Source: Fen-1298 sp963833465 (GTDB lineage: Bacteria > Bacteroidota > Ignavibacteria > UBA10030). From it: DNA of 64,000 bases. The notes under the pieces are model-generated. The model was not told the DNA's origin and did not search any database. It saw only the letters and a program-made list of their open reading frames with translations. Below are positions 24,067-32,936 of the stretch, one piece after another. The DNA is taken from the NCBI GenBank assembly GCA_963833465.1, contig CAWHXW010000003.1, forward strand, positions 434,001 to 498,000. Reading direction: 5' to 3'. Numbering within the stretch: the first letter of the stretch is position 1; each line of letters begins with the position of its first letter. The position numbers were made by a program, and so were the translations under genes.

Positions 24067-26175
24067 ATGGCATTAATGACTAGCATCCGAAATAAACTTA
24101 CTAAACTCTTTGGTGTACTCGCAGTGTTATTTATTATCCTGATTATCTTTGATTGGGGGTTTGACCTTACAGGACGAAGAGGGCGCAGCGGAGGCACAGT
24201 GGAAGTACTCGGTAAAGTGAACGGTAAAGAAGTAAGCTACAAACAATTTAGCGAGTTGATCAGGCGAACAGAAGAGAACCAAAAGAAGCAGCAGGGCAGC
24301 GATATTGATGAGGAAACAGAACGGCAGATTCGTTCGCAAGTGTGGAACCAGCTTGTAGATGAAATGCTGATCGAACAAGAAATAGATCGGCTTGGTATAA
24401 CAGTTACAGATCAAGAGATTAGAGATATTGTTAATGGACAGAATCCACCGGAATTCTTAGTAAAGCAATTTACAGATTCAACCGGAACATTTCGGCGTGA
24501 TGCATACCAGCGAGCAATGATGGATCCTCAAAATAAATCTGCATGGATTCAAGTAGAAGAAATGATTCGTCAAGAGCAGAAACACAAAAAACTACAAAGT
24601 CTTTTACTGGCGAATGTCATTGTAAGCGAAGGTGAATTAATGCAGCGCTTCATTGATCACAACGTGACGATGAATGCTGCCTACGTTTTATTCGATATCA
24701 ATCGGCTTGTACCGGAATCCGCCGTAAGTATATCGGATGATGATATAAAGAAGCAGTATGATTTCCATGCCGCTGACTTTCAAGCGAAAGCAGCTCGGAA
24801 AGTCAAATATGTTTTCTTTAACCAAAATCCTTCTTCAGAAGATTCAGCAACTATAGAAACAGAAATAAATAATTTGTTGGAACAGGGAAAATCCGGTTCT
24901 ACAGATTTTGCTGAGCTTGTAAATACATATTCTGAAATTCCTTCCACCGAAGCTTTCTTCAAACATGGCGAATTAAGTCAGAAAAAAGAGAATGCAATTT
25001 TTTCTGCAAAGAAAGGCGACATCATCGGTCCTATAAATGACAATGACGGCATTCATATCATCAAAATTCTTGATCAGCGGCAAGGGACAACAGAGTTTGT
25101 TAAATCCAGTCACATCCTGCTGAATTTAGTCTCTGGTCCGGATAGTGTAAAGGTGATTCAGAAAGCACGTGCTCTTCTGGCACAAGCACGATCTGGTACA
25201 GATTTTTCTAAACTTGCTCGTGAAAATAGTCAGGATTACGGTTCTGCAATGCAAGGCGGCGACCTTGGATGGGCATCAAAAAACCGCTTTGTGAAACCAT
25301 TTGCTGATGCGGCTTTTAAGGGGCGAGTTGGGGATATCGTCGGGCCTGTGCGCACGCAATTTGGCTGGCACATTATTAAAGTGACAGGTAGAGACAAACG
25401 TGAAGTGAAAATTCTTGATCTTGCCTTGAAAGTAAAAGCAAGCGCACAAACGATGGATGCCGCATTTCAGCAGGCACAAGACTTTAGTATTTTAGCAAAG
25501 GATGAAGGATTTGAAAAAGCTGCTGAGAATAGTAAGTTTTCGGTACAGGAAACGCAGGAGTTCACAAAGACCGGGTCAATTCCTGGCATCGGTCCTAACG
25601 ATGCAATAACTAATTTTGCATTCAATAATAAAGTTGGAGCAATTGCCGACCCAATTTATGTGCGGAATGGTGTGATCGTTATTAAAGTATCAAATATTAG
25701 AGAAGAAGGTATCCGTCCGGTTGATGAAGTGAAAGGTGTTGTTCGTTCGTTAGCGTTAAAAGAGAAGAAGTTAGCGAAGATTCGCCCCGACGTAGATGCT
25801 TTCTATAAAACACTGAATCCTTCAAGCGACTTGATAGCAGCAGCGCAATCAAATCCTAATCTGATAGCACAAATAACTGGTCCATTCAAACCAACCGATA
25901 GTCCAGTCAGTGTTGGTCGTGATCAGAAATTCATAGGTACTGCGCTTGCATTGAAATCTGGTGAGTTATCTAAACCGTTTGAAGGCGATCTCGGTTACTA
26001 CATTATTAAACTATTATCGAAAACTGAAGTTGATACTGCAAGGTACGATATGGAGCGTGAATCGCTTCGTTCGCAGCTCTTGCAGGAAAAGCGTCAACGT
26101 TTTTTACAGGATTGGCAGACATCGCTGCACGAGAAAGCAGACATTGTTGATCATAGAGATAAATACTTCCGATAA
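24067..26175 (+). CDS. PpiD/SurA-like membrane-anchored peptidyl-prolyl isomerase
   Basis: A 702-residue periplasmic folding factor anchored by one N-terminal helix (residues 14-34, FGVLAVLFIILIIFDWGF). A SurA_N-like chaperone region follows (about 50-230), then parvulin-type domains. The best one is around residues 355-450 (SSHILLN, FSKLARENSQDYGSAMQGGDLGWA, FGWHIIKV). Flanking copies are degenerate. The topology is that of PpiD, which assists proteins leaving SecYEG. An in-frame start at 24034 is less likely because AAAAGGAG (24049-24056) lies between it and the ATG at 24067. It is divergent from secD and ends in a strong terminator. Confidence 0.92.
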   Translation: MALMTSIRNKLTKLFGVLAVLFIILIIFDWGFDLTGRRGRSGGTVEVLGKVNGKEVSYKQFSELIRRTEENQKKQQGSDIDEETERQIRSQVWNQLVDEMLIEQEIDRLGITVTDQEIRDIVNGQNPPEFLVKQFTDSTGTFRRDAYQRAMMDPQNKSAWIQVEEMIRQEQKHKKLQSLLLANVIVSEGELMQRFIDHNVTMNAAYVLFDINRLVPESAVSISDDDIKKQYDFHAADFQAKAARKVKYVFFNQNPSSEDSATIETEINNLLEQGKSGSTDFAELVNTYSEIPSTEAFFKHGELSQKKENAIFSAKKGDIIGPINDNDGIHIIKILDQRQGTTEFVKSSHILLNLVSGPDSVKVIQKARALLAQARSGTDFSKLARENSQDYGSAMQGGDLGWASKNRFVKPFADAAFKGRVGDIVGPVRTQFGWHIIKVTGRDKREVKILDLALKVKASAQTMDAAFQQAQDFSILAKDEGFEKAAENSKFSVQETQEFTKTGSIPGIGPNDAITNFAFNNKVGAIADPIYVRNGVIVIKVSNIREEGIRPVDEVKGVVRSLALKEKKLAKIRPDVDAFYKTLNPSSDLIAAAQSNPNLIAQITGPFKPTDSPVSVGRDQKFIGTALALKSGELSKPFEGDLGYYIIKLLSKTEVDTARYDMERESLRSQLLQEKRQRFLQDWQTSLHEKADIVDHRDKYFR

Positions 26176-26196
26176 AATTTACGCTTGCTAATCTTA

Positions 26197-26228
26197 AGCG
26201 TCCCGATTTATCGAGACGCTTTTTTTTT
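26197..26228 (+). terminator. intrinsic terminator of the PpiD/SurA-like gene
   Basis: AGCGTCCCGAT and ATCGAGACGCT form an 11-bp stem with one mismatch and a 2-base apex, followed directly by eight Ts (26221-26228). It starts 21 bases after the stop codon and ends just before the IS element. Confidence 0.93.
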
Positions 26229-26239
26229 AACTTGGAATT

Positions 26240-26259
26240 CCCTGTGGCTTGCCACAGGG
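26240..26259 (+). repeat. left-end hairpin of the IS element
   Basis: A perfect 8-bp stem with a CTTG loop, 24 bases before the transposase start. It is the presumed single-strand recognition hairpin for the Y1 transposase. Confidence 0.88.
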
Positions 26260-26283
26260 ATGATATCTTTATAGATTTAGTAT

Positions 26284-26727
26284 GTGAAAGAGGATAGTCA
26301 CATCAAACGAGGATATCATTGTGAATGGCAGATACATTATCATATTGTATTTCCGGTGAAATATAGGAAATTATTGTTGAAAGCAAGGGTAATAGAGGTG
26401 ATACAAGCAACGAGTATAGGGATAACAGAGCGATATGCAATAGAAATAGAAGGATTAGGAATGGATTTAGATCACATTCACTTATTATGCGGAGCCCATC
26501 CTAAAATGTCAACAGGAGAAATAGTGCGGATATACAAGAGCATCACAGCACGAGAGGTATTCAGACAGATACCAGAAGTAAAGAGAGAACTATGGGGTGG
26601 GGAATTTTGGTCAGATGGATATTATGTGGGAACAGTAGGAGAGCGAGGAAATTGGAGTGTTGTTGAGAAGTATGTAAGAGAACACGGAAAGCCCAAAGAA
26701 GAATTAAAACAACTGAATTTGTTTTAA
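26284..26727 (+). CDS. tnpA: IS200/IS605 family Y1 transposase TnpA
   Basis: A 147-residue HUH single-strand transposase. The metal-binding HUH pair is H64-I-H66 in MDLDHIHLL and the catalytic tyrosine is Y130 in WSVVEKYVREHG. In IS608 TnpA the same residues are H64, H66 and Y127. GYHCEWQIHYHIVFPVKYR and FWSDGYYVGTVG complete the signature. It cuts and joins single-stranded hairpin ends during replication. The start is GTG; an overlapping ATG two bases earlier reads straight into a stop. The frame is intact, so the element may be active. Hairpins lie close on both sides. Confidence 0.95.
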   Translation: MKEDSHIKRGYHCEWQIHYHIVFPVKYRKLLLKARVIEVIQATSIGITERYAIEIEGLGMDLDHIHLLCGAHPKMSTGEIVRIYKSITAREVFRQIPEVKRELWGGEFWSDGYYVGTVGERGNWSVVEKYVREHGKPKEELKQLNLF

Positions 26728-26731
26728 GATA

Positions 26732-26751
26732 CCCTGCGGCTTGCCGCAGGG
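26732..26751 (+). repeat. right-end hairpin of the IS element
   Basis: A perfect 8-bp stem with a CTTG loop, the same as the left-end hairpin except for one covarying base pair. It begins four bases after the transposase stop and ends 16 bases before the aroK start. Confidence 0.88.
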
Positions 26752-26767
26752 TCATTCATTACGAAAT

Positions 26768-27337
26768 ATGAAAGATACACAACACGGACAAAAAAAATCT
26801 CTTATCTTCCTGACCGGATTTATGGGAAGCGGAAAGAGTACTATTGGACCTATTCTTGCCAACACACTTGGTTTTAATTACCTTGATGTTGATCAGCACA
26901 TCGAACAAAAAACAAATAAGCGCATAGTGGAAATATTTAGTTCAGAAGGTGAACAGGCGTTCCGCGCCTTGGAAAGGGATGCTTTATTAGAACTGACCGA
27001 ACGTAACCATTGCGTAATTTCACTTGGCGGTGGTACAATTGCCAATGAAGAAAACTGTAAACTTGTATTGCAGAAAGGGATTCTTGTTTATCTCAAACTT
27101 TCACCGGAAGAAATTATACAGCGTGTTCAGCATCGGAGCGATCGACCGATGCTGAAAGACGAAAATGGCAATCAACTTTCGTCAACGGAGTTGAAAAATA
27201 GAGTTCTTGATTTGATGATCCGACGTGAAAAATTTTACGCTCGCGCTAATGTCGTAATTGCTGCCGACAACATGCGCGTGGGAGCGACGGTGGATGAGAT
27301 TATAAGAAATATTCAAAGTATGATTGGAAAGGAATAA
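26768..27337 (+). CDS. aroK: shikimate kinase
   Basis: Shikimate kinase phosphorylates shikimate with ATP in aromatic amino acid synthesis. The 189-residue product has the P-loop LTGFMGSGKST, the shikimate-site aspartate in LDVDQHIEQ, the RALERDAL arginine region, the ISLGGGT Walker B-like loop and the lid RSDRPML. An in-frame start at 26741 lies inside the IS right hairpin, so the ATG at 26768 is the likely native start. No ribosome site is visible there: the IS end is only 16 bases upstream and may have displaced the original leader. aroB follows after four bases. Confidence 0.95.
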   Translation: MKDTQHGQKKSLIFLTGFMGSGKSTIGPILANTLGFNYLDVDQHIEQKTNKRIVEIFSSEGEQAFRALERDALLELTERNHCVISLGGGTIANEENCKLVLQKGILVYLKLSPEEIIQRVQHRSDRPMLKDENGNQLSSTELKNRVLDLMIRREKFYARANVVIAADNMRVGATVDEIIRNIQSMIGKE

Positions 27338-27341
27338 ATTT

Positions 27342-28439
27342 ATGATCCAACGGCAAATTAATGTTGCGCTTGGTGAACGTACTTATCCTATTTATACAGG
27401 CGCGGATATGGTTTCATCGTTCGCACCAATGTGCCGTCAGCATGGGATTTCTGATTCTATCGTTATTATCACAGATAGAAATTTAGAATCGTACCATCTT
27501 AAGCCGATAATGCGAAATCTTCTTCATTATAAATTTAAACCGACTACTATTGTTATTCCATCTGGAGAAAAGCAGAAGAGTCTCAATCGTGCAAACTTGA
27601 TCTTTACTGAAATGTTGAAGAAAAGAATTCCGCGCAACTCAACTATTATTGCTTTAGGCGGCGGTGTAGTTGGTGATCTTGCCGGATTTGTTGCGGCAAC
27701 ATACCAGCGCGGAATTAGAATAGTGCAAATACCGACGACATTGCTTGCTCAGGTTGATAGTTCCATCGGCGGAAAAGTCGGCGTCAATCATCCATTGGGA
27801 AAAAATATGATAGGTGCATTTCACCAGCCGGTGTTTGTTTGGATAGATACTGATTACCTCAAAACATTGCCGCCGCGAGAGATTGTCTGCGGTATCGGCG
27901 AAGTGCTTAAGTATGGTATTTTCAAAGATGCCGAATTGTTTGGATTTCTTGAATCGAATTTGGAAAAAATTTTAATGGTTGATACAGAAGCAATAATACA
28001 GGTACAAACTCGATGCGCAGCAATTAAGGCAGAAATTGTATCGCAGGATGAGAAAGAATCCGGTATCCGTATTGTTCTTAATTGCGGTCATACTATTGGT
28101 CACGGACTGGAATTTGCCGGGCATTACAAGCTGATGAAACACGGCGAAGCGGTTTTATTTGGAATAATAGCTGAAAGCTTTATTGCCAAAGAAATGAAAT
28201 TGTTAGATGCAGATTCTTACAAACGTATCGTTGCACTAATACGTCGTGTCCCATTGAAAATCGAACTTTCTTCTTTAAAAGGTTCCGATATTGTAAAAGG
28301 TATAGGACGCGATAAAAAACATGTCGACGCCAAACTGCGTTTCGTATTGCCGATAAAAATTGGAGAAGTGAAAGTGGTTGATGATGTAGATGGAAGGTTA
28401 ATAAATCGAGCTGTAAAAGCAATTCTTACAGGTTCTTAG
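27342..28439 (+). CDS. aroB: 3-dehydroquinate synthase
   Basis: AroB closes DAHP to 3-dehydroquinate using NAD+ and a divalent metal, the second step of the shikimate pathway. The 365-residue protein shows IPSGEKQKSLNRANLIFTEM, the NAD loop ALGGGVVGDLAGFVAATYQRG, PTTLLAQVDSSIGGKVGVNH with the substrate and metal-site lysines, and the metal histidines in LNCGHTIGHGLE and KHGEAV. AAGGA precedes the ATG at 27342, so a TTG start six codons earlier is rejected. It forms an operon with aroK, and an imperfect inverted repeat spans its stop. Confidence 0.97.
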   Translation: MIQRQINVALGERTYPIYTGADMVSSFAPMCRQHGISDSIVIITDRNLESYHLKPIMRNLLHYKFKPTTIVIPSGEKQKSLNRANLIFTEMLKKRIPRNSTIIALGGGVVGDLAGFVAATYQRGIRIVQIPTTLLAQVDSSIGGKVGVNHPLGKNMIGAFHQPVFVWIDTDYLKTLPPREIVCGIGEVLKYGIFKDAELFGFLESNLEKILMVDTEAIIQVQTRCAAIKAEIVSQDEKESGIRIVLNCGHTIGHGLEFAGHYKLMKHGEAVLFGIIAESFIAKEMKLLDADSYKRIVALIRRVPLKIELSSLKGSDIVKGIGRDKKHVDAKLRFVLPIKIGEVKVVDDVDGRLINRAVKAILTGS

Positions 28440-28604
28440 GTATCCAAAAAATAATTTTTGCTGAAAATATTTTTGCTTGTAAAATATTAAATACTGCCTA
28501 AGTTAAGAAGGATATCCGTTACACTGCATGTGAATAAATGTTCTTCCAAACAAAATATTGACTGGTCGCAAGATGCATATTCACATAGAGTGGAAACTTT
28601 TTAT

Positions 28605-30920
28605 CTACCAATTTATCTTGCTTTTCTTACGAGTGTCCTCACCTTCTTTGCCCTGATTCCAGTCTGCGCTTGTGTGTTTGTCGCACAATCCGACAGGATA
28701 TTTAGCGTTGAATATTTCTGTTGTTTTGTTTGGACACCATTCGCGAGCCTTCTTCTTTGTATCTGCACAAATTGTATCGGTGATAATACCTTCCGGTTGA
28801 GCAAAAATTTCCTGAGTTAATCCAATATCCGGATCTTCATAAGTCTTTTGCATAAACAATCCAAATATTGGAGCCGCTGCTCTGCCACCCTGACCATCCG
28901 AACTTATGAAGCGAATGCGTGCGTCGTCAAAACCGACCCAGACTCCGGCAGTCAATTGCGGAGTGAAGCCGACAAACCACGCATCAGCAAAATCGTTCGT
29001 AGTTCCCGTTTTACCCGCACAAGCGCCGGTGAAGTGGGATCGCACACCGGTTGTTGCAGTTCCGCCGTTCACAACCCCTTTTAATAAATCTGTCATCAAG
29101 AAAGCAGTTTCTTTGCTCAGGACTTCCTTTTTGTCCGGAGAATTGTCTTCAATCACATTGCCATCGTTATCTTCGATGCGCATGATGGCAATAGGTGAGA
29201 CGAGAACACCTTCGTTGGGATAAACGCCATACGCCGATGTTAATTCTAATGGTGTGACTTCTGCAGTCCCGAGTGCAAGAGACTCATAAGCAGGTACAGG
29301 CGATGTGATGCCCATTCGATGCGCATACGTTGAAACTTGTCTGGCAGGAGCGATTTCTAAAATAACACGAACAGCTATAAGGTTAATAGAATGTTTTAGC
29401 GCTTCGCGCAGCGTATACTTTCCGCCAATGTCCTTTTCAAAATTTTCTGGCGCCCAGCGAGTTCCATCGGGCATTGGGATTGTGACTGGTTGATTCAACA
29501 CTTCATAACATGCTGGATATCCGTTATCGAGTGCAACAGTATAAACGAATGGTTTGAATGCAGATCCTGGCTGGCGGTGAATCTGTGTAACATGATTTAG
29601 TCCGTACTTAAATGAACGGTAGTTGCGTCCGCCAACCATAGCTTTAATTTGACCGTTATGCGGGTTTATAACAACAAAACCAACCTCGATTGTCTGAGCA
29701 GCTTTCAGCACTGAGTCTATAAATGAACGGTTGCTTCGAAGTTCATTGCGAATACTGTCCTGCATATCAGAGTTGCGCGATTTACTATACGATTCATTTT
29801 CCCTAATTGCTTTGCTAATGACATCACTCATAATATCAGGATGTTCTTTCCAATTCCACGTTGCGTCGAATGTTTGTTGATAATCCTTCAAGTGTTCTTC
29901 AATAGACGAAATGGCGTACCGCTGCATTCGGCTGTCGAGCGATGTATAAATACGTAAACCGTCTCGGTAAATGTCATAACCATGTGATTCAGCTTTTTTC
30001 AGAAGCTGCTGGCGAATCCATTCCACAAAGTGAGGTGCAATGCCGGAACGGAACTCTGATTCAATTGATTTCAAATGCAAAGAATCGGCTCGCACTTGCT
30101 GGGCTGTTTCATTTGTGAGCAATTCTTCTTTTACCATTTGGCTTATTACTACATCGCGTCGGGCTAATGCACGGTCAGTGTGCAAAATAGGATCATAATA
30201 ACTTGGTCCTTTAAGCATACCGATAAGCAATGTATATTCTGAAGGCGTCATTTCAGCAGCAGGTTTGCCGAAATAAGTCTGTGCTGCAGATTCGATGCCA
30301 TAAGCATTTTTTCCGAAGTAGGCAACGTTTAAATAAAATTCTAATATTTCATTTTTTGTGAAACGCCGCTCGATTTGCACCGATGTAAAAAACTCGCGAA
30401 TTTTTCGAGTAATTTTATCAAAGATCGTCTCATGTCTGATCTGAAGTTTGTACAAATTACGCGAAAGCTGTTGTGTGATAGTACTGGCACCTGCTTGACG
30501 AAATGTGACCACATTAATAATCATTTGCCGGATGAAACGCGGCAGATTGACACCCCAATGGTTATAGAAATCTTTGTCTTCGGTTGCGACGAGACCTTTG
30601 ATTAATCCTGGAGGAAGTTTGTTAATTGTAACACGCGTACGATTTTTATATGCAAATTGATCCAGTACTTCACCGTCAGCTGAATAAATTTTTGTTGCAA
30701 GTTCAGGTTTTGGATTTTCTAATTGCTCAAGGGTCGGTAACCCGTTTAAAATATATACTGAATACCAAGTAAGCAGCACTGCAATAATAAAAAAGCTGCT
30801 GAAAAAAACTATATGCCTCCAACTGAAATATCGCTTGTTGATTTTCATGTTTCCATGCCGGTACTCGGGATCGTTGAAGTACCGCGCCATCTTTTCCGAA
30901 CTAAATTTTTTATTATCCAT
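28605..30920 (-). CDS. class A penicillin-binding protein (PBP1A-like)
   Basis: A 771-residue bifunctional peptidoglycan synthase that polymerises lipid II and crosslinks stem peptides. A cytoplasmic tail and one membrane helix (about 33-55) lead into the GT51 glycosyltransferase domain, with catalytic Glu in VATEDKDFYNHWGV and QAGASTITQQLSRNL. The transpeptidase domain has the serine motif GSAFKPF, the SxN motif SIN in LKHSINLIAVR, and KTGTT. The C-terminal tail after about residue 700 is lysine-rich with several cysteines (DTICADTKKKAREWCPN), possibly disulfide-linked. lpxH lies 31 bases upstream on the same strand, so the two envelope genes may be co-transcribed. Confidence 0.94.
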   Translation of the reverse strand: MDNKKFSSEKMARYFNDPEYRHGNMKINKRYFSWRHIVFFSSFFIIAVLLTWYSVYILNGLPTLEQLENPKPELATKIYSADGEVLDQFAYKNRTRVTINKLPPGLIKGLVATEDKDFYNHWGVNLPRFIRQMIINVVTFRQAGASTITQQLSRNLYKLQIRHETIFDKITRKIREFFTSVQIERRFTKNEILEFYLNVAYFGKNAYGIESAAQTYFGKPAAEMTPSEYTLLIGMLKGPSYYDPILHTDRALARRDVVISQMVKEELLTNETAQQVRADSLHLKSIESEFRSGIAPHFVEWIRQQLLKKAESHGYDIYRDGLRIYTSLDSRMQRYAISSIEEHLKDYQQTFDATWNWKEHPDIMSDVISKAIRENESYSKSRNSDMQDSIRNELRSNRSFIDSVLKAAQTIEVGFVVINPHNGQIKAMVGGRNYRSFKYGLNHVTQIHRQPGSAFKPFVYTVALDNGYPACYEVLNQPVTIPMPDGTRWAPENFEKDIGGKYTLREALKHSINLIAVRVILEIAPARQVSTYAHRMGITSPVPAYESLALGTAEVTPLELTSAYGVYPNEGVLVSPIAIMRIEDNDGNVIEDNSPDKKEVLSKETAFLMTDLLKGVVNGGTATTGVRSHFTGACAGKTGTTNDFADAWFVGFTPQLTAGVWVGFDDARIRFISSDGQGGRAAAPIFGLFMQKTYEDPDIGLTQEIFAQPEGIITDTICADTKKKAREWCPNKTTEIFNAKYPVGLCDKHTSADWNQGKEGEDTRKKSKINW

Positions 30921-30951
30921 AGTGTCACATTTATTCTAAATAATGGATAAA

Positions 30952-31716
30952 TCAATCTTTCCACTTCTTAAGCTTTATTTTATTGCCATCGAATACGGCA
31001 TACGTGTTCTCAAAAATCCAGTCACCAAGATTTACATATACGCCGCTATCAATAGTTTGGCACGATGGAACATGGTTATGCCCCATTATCACAAAGTCAT
31101 ACCCTTCTTTTATCTTGCGTGATGCAAAATCCGTCATACCGGAGCTTTCGTACGTTCTGTTGCTTGTGTACCTGCGGCTTGTATGAGACGACCATCGTGC
31201 AATCCAACCGGCTATGTCTGGATGAATCAACGAGAAAAGAAGGATGTTAGTTTTACTGCGCAGTATTCTTTTAAGAATCTTGTAGCCGAGGTCATCCTCA
31301 AGCAAACCGTCGCCATGATGAATGAGAAAACGTTTGCCGCAAATTTCCGCTTCAACAGGATTAAAATGCACTTCCATGCCAAGTTCATCGCGAAAATAAT
31401 TTTTCACCCAGAAATCATGATTGCCAGCAATAAAAAATAAACGAATATTATGTTCTGTCAATTCTGCAAGTTTTGAAAATAGCCGGAAATATTTTTTTGG
31501 AACAACAGTTTTGTACTCAAACCAGTAATCAAATAAATCGCCAACTATATATATTTGTGCGGCATCGCGCTGAATAAAATTTAAGAAGCGAATAAGCCGC
31601 AGTTCTTTTTGGCGATCTTCCTCTGCTGAACCGAGACCGAGGTGCGCGTCCGAGAAGAAATAAGTTTTTTTCCGCAATTTTGACTTTTGCGATTGTCGAG
31701 GCTCAATTATCTTCAT
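30952..31716 (-). CDS. lpxH: UDP-2,3-diacylglucosamine diphosphatase (LpxH-like)
   Basis: LpxH hydrolyses UDP-2,3-diacylglucosamine to lipid X in lipid A synthesis. The 254-residue calcineurin-like metallophosphoesterase has the dimetal motifs SDAHLG, GDLFDYW, GNHDFW, IHHGDG and GHNHVP in order. The FDYWFEY and helical cap region with SSHTSRRYTSNRT suit the LpxH lineage rather than a generic phosphoesterase. It acts at the inner face of the cytoplasmic membrane. Its presence supports an LPS-type outer membrane. It precedes the class A PBP gene and is divergent from fni across 116 bases. Confidence 0.9.
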   Translation of the reverse strand: MKIIEPRQSQKSKLRKKTYFFSDAHLGLGSAEEDRQKELRLIRFLNFIQRDAAQIYIVGDLFDYWFEYKTVVPKKYFRLFSKLAELTEHNIRLFFIAGNHDFWVKNYFRDELGMEVHFNPVEAEICGKRFLIHHGDGLLEDDLGYKILKRILRSKTNILLFSLIHPDIAGWIARWSSHTSRRYTSNRTYESSGMTDFASRKIKEGYDFVIMGHNHVPSCQTIDSGVYVNLGDWIFENTYAVFDGNKIKLKKWKD

Positions 31717-31832
31717 AACTTTTTATATAGAATTAGATACCGAAAAATTGAAGGAAAATCAAGAAATGCTTTCTTTTTACTACCTTGCTTCTCGAAACCG
31801 ATTTCTTTATTATTCTATTGAGATTATGATGA

Positions 31833-32936
31833 ATGAAAATGATGCGGACATCATCACGCAAACAGCAGCATGTCAATATTAGTTTAACCAAAGATGTGGC
31901 ATTTCGCACTAAATCTTCTGGATTTGAACGTTTGGATTTTTTACACAACGCTCTGCCCGAAATAAATCTCTCAGATGTCGATTCGTCAACAGTTTTCTTA
32001 GGAAAGAAGATAGCTTTACCATTTGTCATTTCCAGTATGACTGGAGGATATGCGAAGGCGGAGCGAATCAATCAACAGCTTGCTGAAGTTTGTGCTCAAA
32101 AGAACATTGCATTGGGCGTGGGCAGTCAGAGGCAGGCATCGGAGAATACGCAGTATCACAGGTCGTTTTCAGTTGTGCGTGAAACTGCGTCAAACATTCC
32201 GATCTTTGGAAATATCGGAGCGGCAGAAGTTGCTAAGTTGCAAGATGCGTCGCCGGTTTTACGGATGATAGATTTAATTCAAGCAGATGGTTTTGCCGTA
32301 CACCTTAATCCTTTGCAGGAACTGCTTCAGCCGGAAGGCAATACGAATTTTCGCGGCGTGCTTAATGGTATTGAGTTACTGGCAAAGTCAATTTCTGTTC
32401 CTATTATCGTTAAAGAAATTGGCGCCGGAATTTCAGCTGACGTTGCACGGCGATTGATTGATGCCGGAATAAAAATTATTGATGTTGCAGGTGCCGGAGG
32501 TACAAGTTGGGCAGGTGTTGAAATTTTAAGGAGAAGAAATAAAGGAAGTAAAAAAGTAATGGGAGACAGGACAAGGAAAAAAGAAGTAAAGACTTTAAAT
32601 GCAGAAAATTTTTGGGATTGGGGAATTCCAACTGTAGATGCACTTAGATCTGTTTGTCATTTAAAAAGTGAATTACCATCGTTGAAAATTATTGCATCCG
32701 GTGGAATTTCAAACGGTATTGATTGTGCAAAATCTATAGCATTGGGCGCTGATTTTACTGCATCTGCTATGTCTGTACTCCATGCACTTGCAGGCGGCGG
32801 AACAGCGAGAGTTCTTATGCTTGTTGATCAATGGGAATGGGAATTGAAAAGTACGATGTTTCTGACTGGCTCGCGTTCTATCGTTGAGTTGCAGAAACGA
32901 AAATTATATTCAAAAGTAGAAGAGATAGAATTATGA
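31833..32936 (+). CDS. fni: type 2 isopentenyl-diphosphate delta-isomerase
   Basis: Fni interconverts IPP and DMAPP using reduced FMN. The 367-residue protein carries the family landmarks: FERLDFLHNALPEI, the FMN loop VISSMTGGYAKAERIN, GVGSQRQASEN, FGNIGAAEV, HLNPLQELLQPEGN with the substrate glutamine and Mg2+-site residues, VKEIGAGIS, DVAGAGGTSWAGVE and ASGGISNGID. It is cytoplasmic. The stop overlaps the polyprenyl synthase ATG by four bases, so isomerisation and chain elongation are made from one message. Several ATGs cluster at the start; the first is used here. Confidence 0.96.
   Translation: MKMMRTSSRKQQHVNISLTKDVAFRTKSSGFERLDFLHNALPEINLSDVDSSTVFLGKKIALPFVISSMTGGYAKAERINQQLAEVCAQKNIALGVGSQRQASENTQYHRSFSVVRETASNIPIFGNIGAAEVAKLQDASPVLRMIDLIQADGFAVHLNPLQELLQPEGNTNFRGVLNGIELLAKSISVPIIVKEIGAGISADVARRLIDAGIKIIDVAGAGGTSWAGVEILRRRNKGSKKVMGDRTRKKEVKTLNAENFWDWGIPTVDALRSVCHLKSELPSLKIIASGGISNGIDCAKSIALGADFTASAMSVLHALAGGGTARVLMLVDQWEWELKSTMFLTGSRSIVELQKRKLYSKVEEIEL

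Larger units (their letters stand above)
26240..26751 (+). mobile_element. IS200/IS605-type single-gene insertion sequence
   Basis: A compact element of about 510-530 bases made of one Y1 transposase gene between two subterminal hairpins. The left hairpin is CCCTGTGG-CTTG-CCACAGGG (26240-26259) and the right is CCCTGCGG-CTTG-CCGCAGGG (26732-26751). The two differ at one base pair, by a compensatory T-A to C-G change, which shows that the structure matters. The exact cleavage sites cannot be set from one copy, and as expected for this family no target duplication or terminal inverted repeat is seen. It sits between the terminator of the PpiD/SurA-like gene and the aroK start. No tnpB or guide-like segment is present. 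Confidence 0.9.

Noticed and set aside
26240..26751. Possible TnpB/guide-RNA (OMEGA) system with the IS200-type element
   Set aside because: The element holds only tnpA; no RuvC-like TnpB gene or fragment is present between or beside the hairpins.
28435..28502. Inverted repeat CTTAGG/CCTAAG around the aroB stop
   Set aside because: 6-bp arms with a 56-base loop and AT-only inner pairings are too weak to call a terminator.
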